Below, piece by piece: positions 23,822 through 34,921 of a stretch of DNA of 64,000 nucleotides; the stretch's first letter is position 1, and each line of letters opens with the position of its first letter. The position numbers were made by a program, and so were the translations under genes. Source of the DNA: Curvularia sp. ZM96. Taxonomy: Eukaryota > Ascomycota > Dothideomycetes > Pleosporales > Pleosporaceae. A model generated the notes under the pieces. It did not search any database and was not told the DNA's origin. It saw only the letters and a program-made list of their open reading frames with translations. The stretch lies in the NCBI GenBank assembly GCA_022457065.1, contig JAJGBQ010000001.1, forward strand, positions 124,001 to 188,000. Direction: 5' to 3'.

Positions 23822-24700
23822 GGGCGACCGATATCGCAGGCAAGTTAGGGTGTCGAGGTGAGTGGAAGTGGGGGGCGCACTGGTTGTGTGTCCGAGGCCG
23901 CCAGCACAAAATGTCGCCCTCACCCGGGGCGCCAAAAGTCTGACTCCAAATACCGGCACCACGGCAGAAGACACCCTCGAGACTCCGCGTCGTTCGCAAT
24001 CCCAAGTCCCACGCTCCAAGCTTCTAATGCAGGCATCCACCCGCCCGCCGCTCACGAGCCCTGACAAGCTTCTACACGAACGCCTCCACGTCGCCAATCA
24101 TAGCTCGGGACCCATGCTCGAGTCGTGGCTTCGCAGCCTTGATTCTGGCTGAATGCACCGTGGCTATCCGACCCATTCTTCCCTTCACGGCGTGGTGTAT
24201 TGGCTCCTCAGTCACAGCTGACATCGCCATCGACACGCAGAGGATAAGACAAGTTACGACCCTGAGTACCCAGGCTACGGCATGCGATACAACTACATGG
24301 AAATAATAATAATAATAATCCAAGACATCATCGTCTGAGCACAGGCTGGCATTGAGCTGCAGTAAGTTGTATCTTTGAGCGCTGCACTGGCGCAACAGCA
24401 CCTGGACAAGCGAAGAAAGCTTCAGGCGCAACGCGATTTGCATTGGAATACGGCGTCGGGGCAGGCTTGCAAGCCACTAAGCCCTCACACTGGCATCACA
24501 CTACAGCTTCCTTGGAAAAAGTCGTATCGTAGCTTGTGGATGTATTCGTGATCCTACTCAGCTACATCCTGGCCGTGTGGCGCAGAAATCTTCTTGATAT
24601 CGTAAAAGCCGACCGAACCAGGAGACTGCCCATAATGCACGTAAACACCGTTGACCCAGTTTTTGACATGCTAAACCCCTTCATCCTACAACGCAACCGC
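23822..24700. other. Intergenic, regulator promoter and eL34 3' side
   Basis: About 880 bp without a supported gene. It includes a short AAT microsatellite at about 24302-24319. Confidence 0.55.
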
Positions 24701-25187
24701 TTAACGCTTCTTTTGCTGGGACTCCTTGAGCACCTTCTTGACAACCTTCTGCTCCTCAATCAGGAAAGCACGGACAATGCGGTCCTGAACGCAGTTGGCG
24801 CATCGCGATCCACCGTAGGCGCGCTGAACGGTCTTCTTGGGGCGGGAAACTTGGGCGTACTCGCGGGGGCGGAGGGCGGGAACACCCTGGAGCTTGGTAC
24901 CGCAGTCCTAGCAATCGTCAACAGCACGTCCCTGACGCCGTGTCCATTTCAACTTACACCGCACTTGGGGGCAGTGCCCTTCTTCTTGATGTGCAGGTAA
25001 CGGAGCTCACCACCGGGAGTCTTGATGATGCGGACCTTCTGGCTCTTGGTGTTGTATGGCGCACGTCGCCTCTGCCCACTGTCAGCCTCAAATCCCAATC
25101 TTCTTTTTCTCCAATGCTCTCTCAGTCGCCAGGTCCAGCTCTCGAGATTGCGGTGCGACGTACGTAGGTGAGTCTGTTGGAAGGCAT
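24701..25187 (-). CDS. RPL34: 60S ribosomal protein L34 (eL34)
   Basis: Three exons too short for a simple frame scan: 25187-25164 (8 codons), 25071-24958 and 24907-24701, introns of 92 and 50 bp; 114 aa. The joined protein starts MPSNRLTY then RRRAPYNTKS, continues TPGGELRYLHIKKKGTAPKC and contains the four-cysteine zinc site PKCGDCG...SRCANCVQDRIV. It ends in a basic Lys/Gln tail. Length and motif order are those of eL34, a component of the large ribosomal subunit. The tiny first exon directly after the ATG is typical of fungal ribosomal protein genes. It is divergent from PRP8. Confidence 0.92.
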
Positions 25188-25971
25188 CGTGATAGATTTC
25201 CCGGGGAGTCAGTGGGTAATTGTCTGCAGCTGTGTGAGCGTTATCGTCGCGGAAGTGGCGTGGAGCGTCGTCAAAAATCGTACCTGAGTCTAGAGAGAGA
25301 ATTAGTGTCGAAGAAAAATTCGGGCAGCAGGGCGTCGGTGCAACTTACCACTGGGGTGCTGTGTCGTTAGTGAGGTCGTCGAGGGATCAAAATTCAGGTG
25401 TTCTGCAATTCTCGCTTACGTCGACCTGGCGCTAGTGGGCTAGGCACAAGCTAGCGTGCAGCGACCCACATCCCTGGTCACGTGCCATCGCTGCTGTCTG
25501 CAGATGTCGCGAAGACAAAAGTTCATGCACGCCACTAGCGATCCATCTCCATCACCTTTCCCACACAACGCGCGGGGTTGTATCTCTGCATTGTGTGCGC
25601 CGCCACTCTTTCGACTCTCGATCCATTGGAGGTTTTCGTTAAGCGTGCGCGCCGACGCGACTCTCACCTTCTTCGACCGCGGCGCCGTCCGCAAAGCTCA
25701 GGACGAGACTCCTAAGCTTGTCGCGACTATCTGCGCTCAGCCGACTCGCGCAGGACAGTGCAGCACCAGGGCCGCTTTCTAAACTTTCTAAAGGTAGGAG
25801 AGCTTCCAGCCCCACCGTTCTTTGTGTTTGCCAGGCGTAGCAAGGAGCTTGTGTGAGACCTCTCTCTGCCAGCCTTTCGCCTTCGACACCTGCGTCGCAC
25901 ACCCGCTCTCGTCGCGCTCCGAAGCCTTGTCTGACAGCAGCAGCACTTTCTCCCCTTTCATAATAATCAAC
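25188..25971. promoter_or_regulatory. Divergent promoter region, eL34 / PRP8
   Basis: About 780 bp between divergent ATGs, with CT-rich tracts towards PRP8. An open frame upstream of the PRP8 ATG (from 25822) is in frame with it but reads as leader. Confidence 0.5.
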
Positions 25972-28900
25972 ATGGATTTCCCTCCGCCCCCTCCACCACC
26001 GCCTCCGCCAGGCCCTCCACCGCCAGGCCCTCCAGGTTCCGAATATGCGCCACCACCACCGCCCCCTCCGCCTCCGCCAGGCGCTCCAGGCGTTCCAGGC
26101 ATGGCTGGGCCTCCTGGCATGCGCCCACCGGTCGATCCTCAGATTGCCAAGTTTGCGCAGAAGAAGAAGGACTGGTTGAGGCAACAGCGTCAGAGGTTTG
26201 GCGAAAAGCGCAAAGCTGGATTTGTCGAGACACAGAAGGCGGATCTTCCACCAGAGCATTTGCGCAAGGTCTTCAGGGATATTGGTGATGTATCTCAGAA
26301 GAAGTTCACTTCAGACAAGCGGAGCTATCTTGGTGCGCTAAAGTTCATGCCTCATGCTGTTCTGAAGCTCCTCGAGAACATGCCCATGCCCTGGGAGAGT
26401 AGACGTGATGTAAAAGTCCTCTACCACACCAACGGGTGCTTGACTCTGGTGAATGAAGTGCCTCGTGTGATTGAGCCTGTGTTCCACGCGCAATGGGCCG
26501 CTATGTGGCTAGCCATGAGAAAAGAAAAGAGTGACCGACGACATTTCAAGCGAATGCGTTTCCCACCGTTCGACGATGAAGAGCCGCCACTGTCATACTC
26601 AGAGAACATTGAAGACGTAGAGCCTCTTGAGCCCATCCAGTTGGAACTCGATGAAGATGAGGATAGCCCTGTGTATGAGTGGTTTTACGAGCACCGACCT
26701 CTTCTTGACACTCCACACGTGAATGGGCCCAGCTACGAGACCTGGAATTTGGACCTACCTCAGATGGCGACTTTGTACCGTCTGAGCAAACAGCTTCTCA
26801 GCGATATCGTAGACAAGAACTACTTTCACATGTTCGACCTTGACAGTTTCCAGACTGCGAAGGCGCTCAACGTTGCGATACCTGGAGGACCCCGCTTCGA
26901 ACCTCTTTACAAGGACATTGACCCGAATGACGAGGACTTTGGCGAGTTCAACGCGATCGACCGCATCATCTTCCGGTCTCCCATCCGCACAGAATACCGT
27001 GTATCATACCCATATCTTTACAACTCGCTTCCACGCAGTGTCAAGCTGGCTTGGTACTCGTACCCGCAGGTTGTCTACGTTCGCGCAGAAGATCCGGATC
27101 TACCAGCATTCTATTTTGATCCTGGAATCAATCCCATCTCTTCCCGGGCTGTTGCCCCGAAGAACCTCTCCGTCAGCCACGAGGACATGGTCTTTGGTGA
27201 CGCAGATGAGGATGACGAGGACGACTTCCAGATGCCCGAAGATATGGAGCCATTCATGGCGGACGAGGAGATATCTACACCAGAGACTGCATCAGCCATC
27301 GCACTCTGGTGGGCACCTCATCCCTTCGACAAACGATCAGGCCGCATGGTTAGGGCACAAGACGTTCCCCTGGTCAAGCAATGGTACCTCGAGCATGTGC
27401 CCGCAGGCCAGCCAGTCAAGGTCAGGGTCTCGTACCAAAAGTTGTTGAAGACGTATGTCCTGAACGAGCTCCACAAGAAGCCACCTCAAGCTCAAAACAA
27501 GCAAAACTTGATGAGGACATTGAAGGGCACAAAGTTCTTCCAGCAGACCAAGATTGACTGGGTCGAGGCTGGCTTGCAGGTGTGCCGCCAGGGTTACAAC
27601 ATGCTGAATTTGCTTATCCACCGCAAGAACTTGACTTACCTGCATCTTGATTACAACTTCAACCTGAAGCCAGTGAAGACCCTCACTACAAAAGAACGAA
27701 AGAAGTCACGTTTCGGAAATGCCTTCCACCTGATGCGTGAGATTTTGAGGTTGACGAAGCTCATCGTCGACGCTCAGGTGCAGTATCGCTTGGGCAACAT
27801 CGATGCTTTCCAACTTGCTGACGGTATCCTCTATGCCTTCAACCACGTTGGTCAGCTGACTGGTATGTACCGATACAAGTACAAGCTGATGCACCAGATC
27901 CGCTCCTGCAAGGACCTGAAGCATTTGATCTACTATCGATTCAATTCTGGTCCTGTTGGTAAGGGCCCCGGATGTGGTTTCTGGGCTCCTGCCTGGAGGG
28001 TGTGGCTGTTCTTCATGCGAGGCATCATCCCTCTGCTCGAGCGCTGGCTAGGCAACCTGCTTTCACGCCAGTTTGAGGGCAGACACAGCAAGGGTGTCGC
28101 GAAGACGGTCACCAAGCAGCGAGTAGAGTCGCACTTCGATCTCGAACTTCGTGCTGCTGTCATGAGCGACCTCATGGACATGATGCCCGAAGGTATCAAG
28201 CAAAACAAGGTCAACACCGTTTTGCAGCACTTGTCGGAAGCATGGCGCTGCTGGAAGAGTAATATCCCATGGAAAGTTCCTGGCTTGCCCGCACCCATCG
28301 AGAACATTATTCTCCGTTATGTCAAGAGTAAGGCAGATTGGTGGATCTCAGTTGCCCACTACAACCGCGAACGTATCCGAAGAGGTGCCACTGTGGACAA
28401 GACTGTCGCTAAAAAGAACTTGGGACGATTGACCCGTTTGTGGCTCAAGGCCGAACAGGAGCGTCAGCACAACTACATGAAGGACGGTCCTTATGTCTCA
28501 TCCGAGGAGGCTGTTGCAATTTACACAACTATGGTACATTGGCTGGAAGCCCGAAAGTTCCAACCAATTCCTTTCCCCAGTGTCTCATACAAGCACGACA
28601 CGAAGATTCTTATCCTGGCGCTCGAGCGTCTTAGGGAAGCCTACTCTGTCAAGGGCCGTCTCAATCAGAGCCAGCGTGAAGAATTGGCACTCATTGAACA
28701 GGCATACGACTCTCCTGGAACAACACTTGCTAGGATCAAACGTTTCTTGCTCACACAGCGTGCGTTTAAGGAAGTCGGTATCGACATGAACGACAATTAC
28801 AGCAGCATTAACCCTGTCTACGACATCGAGCCAATGGAAAAGATCACGGACGCGTACCTTGACCAATACCTGTGGTACCAGGCCGATCAGCGACACCTGT

Positions 28901-31900
28901 TCCCGGCTTGGATCAAGCCTTCAGACTCCGAAGTTCCGCCTCTCTTGACGTACAAATGGGCCCAAGGAATCAACAATCTCGACCAGGTCTGGGAGACCAA
29001 AGATGGCGAATGCAACGTCATGATTGAGACTCAACTTTCAAAGGTCTACGAGAAGATTGACTTGACGATGCTGAATCGTCTGTTGCGTCTCATCATGGAC
29101 CACAACCTTGCGGACTACATTACAGCCAAGAACAACGTCCAGCTCAACTACAAGGACATGAACCACGTCAATGCCTATGGTATGATCCGTGGTCTGCAAT
29201 TCTCCGGCTTCGTGTTCCAGTACTACGGTCTCGTCCTGGATATCTTGCTGTTGGGCCTGCAGCGCGCCAACGAGATTGCTGGCGCCCCCGAGAGCCCTAA
29301 CGATTTCTTGCAGTTCAAGGATAGAGAAACTGAGGTCCGCCACCCCATTCGACTCTACACAAGGTACATCGACCGTATCTGGGTCTTCTTCAGGTTCACT
29401 GCCGACGAATCACGAGACTTGATCCAGCGGTTCTTGACTGAGAACCCTGACCCTAACTTCGAGAATGTCATTGGTTACAAGAATAAGAAATGCTGGCCGC
29501 GCGATTCTAGGATGCGATTGATGCGCCACGATGTCAACCTTGGTCGTGCTGTCTTCTGGGACCTGAAGAACCGACTGCCACGATCTGTCACAACCATTGA
29601 GTGGGATGACACCTTTGCCAGTGTCTACAGCCGTGACAACCCCAACTTGCTCTTTTCGATGAATGGTTTCGAAGTGCGCATTCTGCCCAAGATCCGAAAC
29701 CTGACTGGCGAGTTCCCCGTCAAAGATAGCGTTTGGTCGCTTGTGGACAACTCCACGAAGGAGCGCACAGCAGACGCCTTCCTGCAGGTCACGGAGGAGG
29801 ACATCCAGAAATTCAACAACCGCATCCGACAGATCTTGATGTCTTCTGGATCTACCACTTTCACAAAGATCGCAAACAAGTGGAACACAACTCTCATCGC
29901 GCTGTTCACGTACTACCGTGAGGCTGCGGTGTCGACAGTCAACCTGCTCGATACTATTGTCAAGTGCGAAACCAAGATCCAGACGCGTGTCAAGATTGGC
30001 TTGAACTCAAAGATGCCGTCTCGTTTCCCTCCCGCAGTTTTCTACACGCCCAAGGAGCTCGGTGGTCTGGGTATGATCTCTGGGTCGCATATTCTGATTC
30101 CGACAAGCGACAAGCGATGGTCCAAGCAGACCGACACTGGAGTCACCCACTACCGCGCAGGTATGTCGCATGACGAAGAGACACTGATCCCCAACATTTT
30201 CCGGTACATTATTCCGTGGGAGTCAGAATTCGTCGACTCGCAGCGCGTGTGGATGGAATACTCGCAAAAGCGCCAGGAGGCACAACAACAAAACCGACGA
30301 CTCACTCTTGAAGACCTGGAAGACAGCTGGGACCGTGGTCTACCTCGTATTAACACGCTATTCCAAAAGGATCGTAGTACGCTTAGTTTCGACAAGGGTT
30401 TCCGCGCACGAACCGAGTTTAAGATCTACCAACACATGAAGAGCAACCCCTTCTGGTGGACAAGTCAACGACACGACGGAAAGCTCTGGAATCTTAATCA
30501 ATACAGAACTGACGTAATTCAGGCGTTGGGAGGTGTAGAGACAATTTTGGAGCATACGCTGTTCAAGGCGACCGCATTTCCATCATGGGAGGGCCTCTTT
30601 TGGGAAAAGGCTAGTGGCTTCGAAGAATCGATGAAATTCAAGAAGCTCACGAATGCCCAACGTTCCGGTTTGAACCAAATTCCCAACCGTCGCTTCACGT
30701 TGTGGTGGTCTCCTACCATCAACCGTGCAAACGTCTACGTAGGTTTCCAAGTGCAACTGGATCTTACGGGTATCTTCTTGCACGGTAAGATTCCTACTCT
30801 CAAGATCTCGCTTATTCAGATCTTCCGAGCGCATTTGTGGCAGAAGATTCACGAGTCCGTCGTCATGGATCTGTGCCAAGTCTTTGACCAGGAACTTGAG
30901 GCGCTTGGTATCGAAACAGTCCAGAAGGAGACTATTCATCCTCGTAAGTCATACAAGATGAACAGTTCCTGCGCCGATATCCTGCTTTTCGCCAGTCACA
31001 AGTGGAGTGTTTCCCCACCGTCGATGTTGTACGACACCAAGGATACGATGTCTGCGACAACTACAAACAAGTTTTGGCTCGACGTCCAGCTGCGCTATGG
31101 CGACTACGACTCACACGACATTGAACGATATGTACGCGCAAAGTATCTCGACTACACTCAAGACAGCATGAGTATCTACCCATCTGCGACTGGTCTCATG
31201 ATTGGTATCGATCTGGCATACAACCTCTACTCTGCCTATGGACAGTACTTCCCTGGTCTCAAGCAGCTCATCCAACAAGCGATGGCCAAGATCATGAAGG
31301 CCAACCCCGCCCTCTATGTTCTCCGTGAGCGTATCAGGAAGGGTCTTCAGTTGTACGCTTCGGAAAGCTCACAAGAATTCCTCAACTCTCAGAACTACTC
31401 AGAGTTGTTCAGCAACCAGATTCAACTGTTCATCGACGATACCAACGTATACCGTGTAACCATCCACAAGACTTTTGAGGGTAACCTGACAACCAAACCC
31501 ATCAACGGTGCAATCTTCATCTTCAACCCGCGCACTGGTCAACTGTTCTTGAAGATTATCCACACAAGTGTATGGGCTGGCCAGAAGCGTCTTGGTCAGT
31601 TGGCCAAGTGGAAGACTGCCGAAGAAGTTGCCGCCCTTATTCGATCGCTGCCAGTCGAAGAGCAACCAAAGCAACTGATTGTTACTCGTAAGGGTCTGCT
31701 TGATCCTCTCGAAGTTCACTTGCTTGACTTCCCCAATATCTCTATTCGCGCTTCGGAGCTGCAGCTGCCTTTCCAGGCTGCGATGAAGGTAGAGAAGCTT
31801 GGTGACATGATTCTGAGAGCTACTGGACCTCAAATGGTGCTCTTCAACCTGTACGATGAGTGGCTGAAGACAATCTCGTCATACACCGCTTTCTCGAGAT

Positions 31901-33105
31901 TGATCTTGATTCTGCGCGCGCTCCACGTCAACCAGGATAAGACCAAGTTGCTGTTGCGCCCTGACAAGACCGTCATCACCCAAGAACATCACATCTGGCC
32001 CTCACTGACAGATGAAGATTGGATCAAGGTTGAAGTTCAACTCAGAGATCTCATCTTGCTCGACTATGGCAAGAAGAACAATGTGAACACGTCGTCGCTT
32101 ACTAGCAGTGAAGTGCGCGACATCATATTGGGTATGGAGATCTCAGCTCCCTCAATGCAACGCCAACAAGCTGCCGAGATCGACAAGCAACAAGAGGAAC
32201 AGCAGCAGTTGACAGCCGTCACCACCAAGACCCAGAACATCCACGGCGAGGAGATGGTCGTCACAACAACTTCGCAGTACGAACAGGCCTCGTTTGCATC
32301 TAAGACGGAGTGGCGCACTCGGGCTGTTGCCACATCCAACCTGCGCACTCGTGCCAACAACATCTACATCAACTCCGAAGATGTCAAGGAAGAGGGCCAC
32401 TTTACCTACGTCATGCCGAAGAACGTGCTCAAGCGATTCATCACCATCGCTGATCTGCGTGTCCAAGTTGCGGGTTACCTTTACGGCAAATCACCGCCTG
32501 ACAATGACCAAGTGAAGGAGATCAGTACCATTGTGATGATCCCGCAAGTTGGCAACACCCGCGATATTCAGCTACCAAAGGAGCTGCCCAGGCACGAGTA
32601 CCTTGACAATCTGGAGCCGCTGGGTATCATCCACACTGTCAGTGGAAACGAGCCACCGTACATGCAAGCGAGCGACGTTACTCAGCACGCTCGTCTCATG
32701 AACCAGCACGCCAGCTGGGACAAGAAGACTGTTTCGATGACTGTGTCATTTACCCCCGGTTCAGTTTCGCTCGCTGCCTGGGCCCTCACACCTAACGGCT
32801 ACAAATGGGGTGCTGAGAACAAAGACACCATGTCCGACAACCCAGCCGGCTTCAGCACTAGTTTTGGTGAGAAGTGTCAGTTGCTGTTATCCGATAAGAT
32901 CCGTGGTTACTTCCTCGTCCCCGACAATGGTATCTGGAACTACAGTTTCATGGGTAGCGCGTTCGGTACAGTGGAGAAGAAACCAGTGCATGTGCGTCTT
33001 GACACGCCGGTTCGCTTTTACGACCCTGTGCACCGACCGCTGCACTTCCACAACTTCGCTGAGCTTGAGGATGTTTGGGTCGATCGGGAGAATCAATTTG
33101 AGTAA
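25972..33105 (+). CDS. PRP8: Pre-mRNA-splicing factor PRP8 (U5 snRNP)
   Basis: One uninterrupted exon encoding 2377 aa, the usual PRP8 length. Residues 1-50 are Pro-rich (MDFPPPP...), a known PRP8 feature. The core is unmistakable: the PRO8NT segment, then the reverse-transcriptase-like/linker region with GNAFHLMREILRLTKLIVDA and GPGCGFWAPAWRVWLFFMRG, the U5/U6-snRNA contact domains, the RNase H-like domain and a C-terminal Jab1/MPN domain from about residue 2130 (NVLKRFITIADLRVQVAGYL). PRP8 forms the scaffold of the spliceosome active site and its C-terminus controls Brr2. The start at 25972 is chosen over the in-frame ATG at 25822 because MDFPPPP is the family N-terminus. No intein is present, although many ascomycete PRP8 genes carry one. 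Confidence 0.97.
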   Translation: MDFPPPPPPPPPPGPPPPGPPGSEYAPPPPPPPPPPGAPGVPGMAGPPGMRPPVDPQIAKFAQKKKDWLRQQRQRFGEKRKAGFVETQKADLPPEHLRKVFRDIGDVSQKKFTSDKRSYLGALKFMPHAVLKLLENMPMPWESRRDVKVLYHTNGCLTLVNEVPRVIEPVFHAQWAAMWLAMRKEKSDRRHFKRMRFPPFDDEEPPLSYSENIEDVEPLEPIQLELDEDEDSPVYEWFYEHRPLLDTPHVNGPSYETWNLDLPQMATLYRLSKQLLSDIVDKNYFHMFDLDSFQTAKALNVAIPGGPRFEPLYKDIDPNDEDFGEFNAIDRIIFRSPIRTEYRVSYPYLYNSLPRSVKLAWYSYPQVVYVRAEDPDLPAFYFDPGINPISSRAVAPKNLSVSHEDMVFGDADEDDEDDFQMPEDMEPFMADEEISTPETASAIALWWAPHPFDKRSGRMVRAQDVPLVKQWYLEHVPAGQPVKVRVSYQKLLKTYVLNELHKKPPQAQNKQNLMRTLKGTKFFQQTKIDWVEAGLQVCRQGYNMLNLLIHRKNLTYLHLDYNFNLKPVKTLTTKERKKSRFGNAFHLMREILRLTKLIVDAQVQYRLGNIDAFQLADGILYAFNHVGQLTGMYRYKYKLMHQIRSCKDLKHLIYYRFNSGPVGKGPGCGFWAPAWRVWLFFMRGIIPLLERWLGNLLSRQFEGRHSKGVAKTVTKQRVESHFDLELRAAVMSDLMDMMPEGIKQNKVNTVLQHLSEAWRCWKSNIPWKVPGLPAPIENIILRYVKSKADWWISVAHYNRERIRRGATVDKTVAKKNLGRLTRLWLKAEQERQHNYMKDGPYVSSEEAVAIYTTMVHWLEARKFQPIPFPSVSYKHDTKILILALERLREAYSVKGRLNQSQREELALIEQAYDSPGTTLARIKRFLLTQRAFKEVGIDMNDNYSSINPVYDIEPMEKITDAYLDQYLWYQADQRHLFPAWIKPSDSEVPPLLTYKWAQGINNLDQVWETKDGECNVMIETQLSKVYEKIDLTMLNRLLRLIMDHNLADYITAKNNVQLNYKDMNHVNAYGMIRGLQFSGFVFQYYGLVLDILLLGLQRANEIAGAPESPNDFLQFKDRETEVRHPIRLYTRYIDRIWVFFRFTADESRDLIQRFLTENPDPNFENVIGYKNKKCWPRDSRMRLMRHDVNLGRAVFWDLKNRLPRSVTTIEWDDTFASVYSRDNPNLLFSMNGFEVRILPKIRNLTGEFPVKDSVWSLVDNSTKERTADAFLQVTEEDIQKFNNRIRQILMSSGSTTFTKIANKWNTTLIALFTYYREAAVSTVNLLDTIVKCETKIQTRVKIGLNSKMPSRFPPAVFYTPKELGGLGMISGSHILIPTSDKRWSKQTDTGVTHYRAGMSHDEETLIPNIFRYIIPWESEFVDSQRVWMEYSQKRQEAQQQNRRLTLEDLEDSWDRGLPRINTLFQKDRSTLSFDKGFRARTEFKIYQHMKSNPFWWTSQRHDGKLWNLNQYRTDVIQALGGVETILEHTLFKATAFPSWEGLFWEKASGFEESMKFKKLTNAQRSGLNQIPNRRFTLWWSPTINRANVYVGFQVQLDLTGIFLHGKIPTLKISLIQIFRAHLWQKIHESVVMDLCQVFDQELEALGIETVQKETIHPRKSYKMNSSCADILLFASHKWSVSPPSMLYDTKDTMSATTTNKFWLDVQLRYGDYDSHDIERYVRAKYLDYTQDSMSIYPSATGLMIGIDLAYNLYSAYGQYFPGLKQLIQQAMAKIMKANPALYVLRERIRKGLQLYASESSQEFLNSQNYSELFSNQIQLFIDDTNVYRVTIHKTFEGNLTTKPINGAIFIFNPRTGQLFLKIIHTSVWAGQKRLGQLAKWKTAEEVAALIRSLPVEEQPKQLIVTRKGLLDPLEVHLLDFPNISIRASELQLPFQAAMKVEKLGDMILRATGPQMVLFNLYDEWLKTISSYTAFSRLILILRALHVNQDKTKLLLRPDKTVITQEHHIWPSLTDEDWIKVEVQLRDLILLDYGKKNNVNTSSLTSSEVRDIILGMEISAPSMQRQQAAEIDKQQEEQQQLTAVTTKTQNIHGEEMVVTTTSQYEQASFASKTEWRTRAVATSNLRTRANNIYINSEDVKEEGHFTYVMPKNVLKRFITIADLRVQVAGYLYGKSPPDNDQVKEISTIVMIPQVGNTRDIQLPKELPRHEYLDNLEPLGIIHTVSGNEPPYMQASDVTQHARLMNQHASWDKKTVSMTVSFTPGSVSLAAWALTPNGYKWGAENKDTMSDNPAGFSTSFGEKCQLLLSDKIRGYFLVPDNGIWNYSFMGSAFGTVEKKPVHVRLDTPVRFYDPVHRPLHFHNFAELEDVWVDRENQFE

Positions 33106-33728
33106 GGTTCAAAATTTGGATGGTGGGTTGGGATTTGATAGGAGAGAGCATGAAGAGATTTGCATAATCAGGTCATACCATAATATGTTTAGGCGTTGAG
33201 AGGACCAAGGCGTTTTTGTGCGCTCGAAGATGCATTTGTAGGAGACTGTGGCGATGAGCCCGGAACAAAATGTGCATAGTGTATTATAATCTTGTTCAGC
33301 GAATGCTATTGAAACGGTGTTATTTACTACATTACACTTCGTTGTATTTGCCACAGCCTACTGGCATTGAAAACTTTCTTGAAAATACGCCCTAGTAGGT
33401 ACACATGATCAAAACGCTGCTTTTTACTAATTTACGCTTGACTGTATCTGCCACAGTCCTAGATAGAATTTAGATGCTTAACCCGAAAATTGTACGACCC
33501 AGCTTGCGCCTAAGAGAGTCATGGTGTCGCTATGCAGAACTAAGTTACTCTGTCTGTCTTTCTCTCCCGACTATCTGTTCCCAGGCCCACAGCACTATCC
33601 AGTCCGATGCGCTAACACCCTCGTCGGGCGCTCTCGCGCCGCTGGGTCAAGAAAGGGCGATGGCGTAAGTAGCGGATTATACGTAACAACTATCAATAGC
33701 CAATCAATGCAAGCCATACAAGATCCAT
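33106..33728. other. PRP8 3' region with an imperfect direct repeat
   Basis: About 620 bp. Two related ~40-bp segments, both ending in TGCCACAG-C/T-CCT (about 33321-33361 and 33420-33463), form a degenerate direct repeat. No gene is recognised. Confidence 0.45.
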
Positions 33729-34169
33729 TTACGCCTTGCAACACACACCTTTCGCCTTGCTCGGCTCAGTGCTGAATGCCATGTCACCCCGCGACGCAGC
33801 TGTGTCTTGAGCCGACGAAGTTGACGTCATTGATACCGAAGCCTGCTTCAGAGGACGCTTTTGAGGGATCAAGCGCGCCATCAGAAGCTGAATATCAAGA
33901 GTTGGTTCCTCCAGACGAACGCGTCGGATGACAGGCGGACTCAATGGCCCTCTGCCAAAGAATGGATAAAATTGGTATGTCTGCCAGTCTCGGTGTCTGG
34001 ATTCTTCGATCCAAGGGATGGCGCTATCTTGATATGACCCCTGATGCAGCGTGTTGGTATCGGTGGCGGAACGAGGCAAAGATAGTAATGCAACCATGAG
34101 GATTGGTTGTCTGGTGGTTGACGGCAACCGCGCTGGATTCGGAGCCCGATGCCAAGACGCTCCACACAA
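33729..34169 (-). CDS. Possible hypothetical protein, weak support
   Basis: An open frame of 146 codons. The middle (WIEESRHRDWQTYQFYPFFG, then PPVIRRVRLEEPTLDIQLLM) has a protein-like composition, while the two ends are low-complexity. No domain, signal peptide or homologue is recognised. It lies alone between PRP8 and the peptide transporter. It may be a chance frame in intergenic DNA or one exon of a small gene. Confidence 0.2.
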   Translation of the reverse strand: MCGASWHRAPNPARLPSTTRQPILMVALLSLPRSATDTNTLHQGSYQDSAIPWIEESRHRDWQTYQFYPFFGRGPLSPPVIRRVRLEEPTLDIQLLMARLIPQKRPLKQASVSMTSTSSAQDTAASRGDMAFSTEPSKAKGVCCKA

Positions 34170-34921
34170 CCCATAGAAGCACCGCGCCTTATTGACTGTC
34201 GGCCTGCGCGCATTCCATTGTAGAAGGAGGTTTGCGACAAGGGAACGCTTATCCAGAGAGTACGATTACCAAGCCCTTGGCGTGCATGCTGATGGTGATT
34301 TCTGTCCAGTCGGCCATCTCATTGCTGGCAGCGTTGAGGGCTAGGGCGGAATGGGGAGGTGACAAGGCCGTGAAATGGAGCCCTGCTTGGCGCCCTCCAG
34401 GGAAGCTTTGACGGGGTTCTTCTTTTTGCTGCTTAGCTCGGCTTGGCATGTCTTTTTGGAACGTTTCCGCCGCGCCAGTGCCGCGCCCAGACCCGTTGCT
34501 CATTCCTATCTTATCTTCACCCAGGGTCGACCACGGTCTTGGATGCCTCCAACAGCGCGCTTAACCGCGGCAACATGCCTGATTGTCTGCATGAGCATCC
34601 TTCGACCGGACTAGCCGAGATTCCATGGGTCATGGGTATCCTTTCTGGATGTAACCGTGGTGATAACACGGCCTGGGGGTGAGCGGGAGGCGAATTCGAT
34701 GGCGGCGGAATGCTCCATAGTCGCGTGTCGGCCTGGTGAAAGCCCTGTCTAGTCGTTTGCACCCAGCTGCCCTTGTCTCTATATGAAGGGGGCCGTGTAC
34801 CCTTCCTCGACACGGAGATGTCCAGGCCCGCCGCTCGTTGGATTGCTCGACTTTCGCGACTCTCGCGCTTCTGCCCTTTTGTTTTCACTCAAGGCTAGAC
34901 ATTGGTCTGCCCTACGTCGCA
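34170..34921. other. Intergenic, promoter of the peptide transporter
   Basis: About 750 bp without a supported gene. A frame starting at 34838 is continuous with the transporter but its extra 28 residues look like leader. Confidence 0.5.

Noticed and set aside
25972..33105. Possible PRP8 intein
   Set aside because: The protein is 2377 aa with continuous family sequence; no intein-type Cys start or HN-Cys junction is inserted.
33729..34169. Confident new gene between PRP8 and the peptide transporter
   Set aside because: Kept only as a weak feature; no domain, no clear splice partner, and low-complexity ends.
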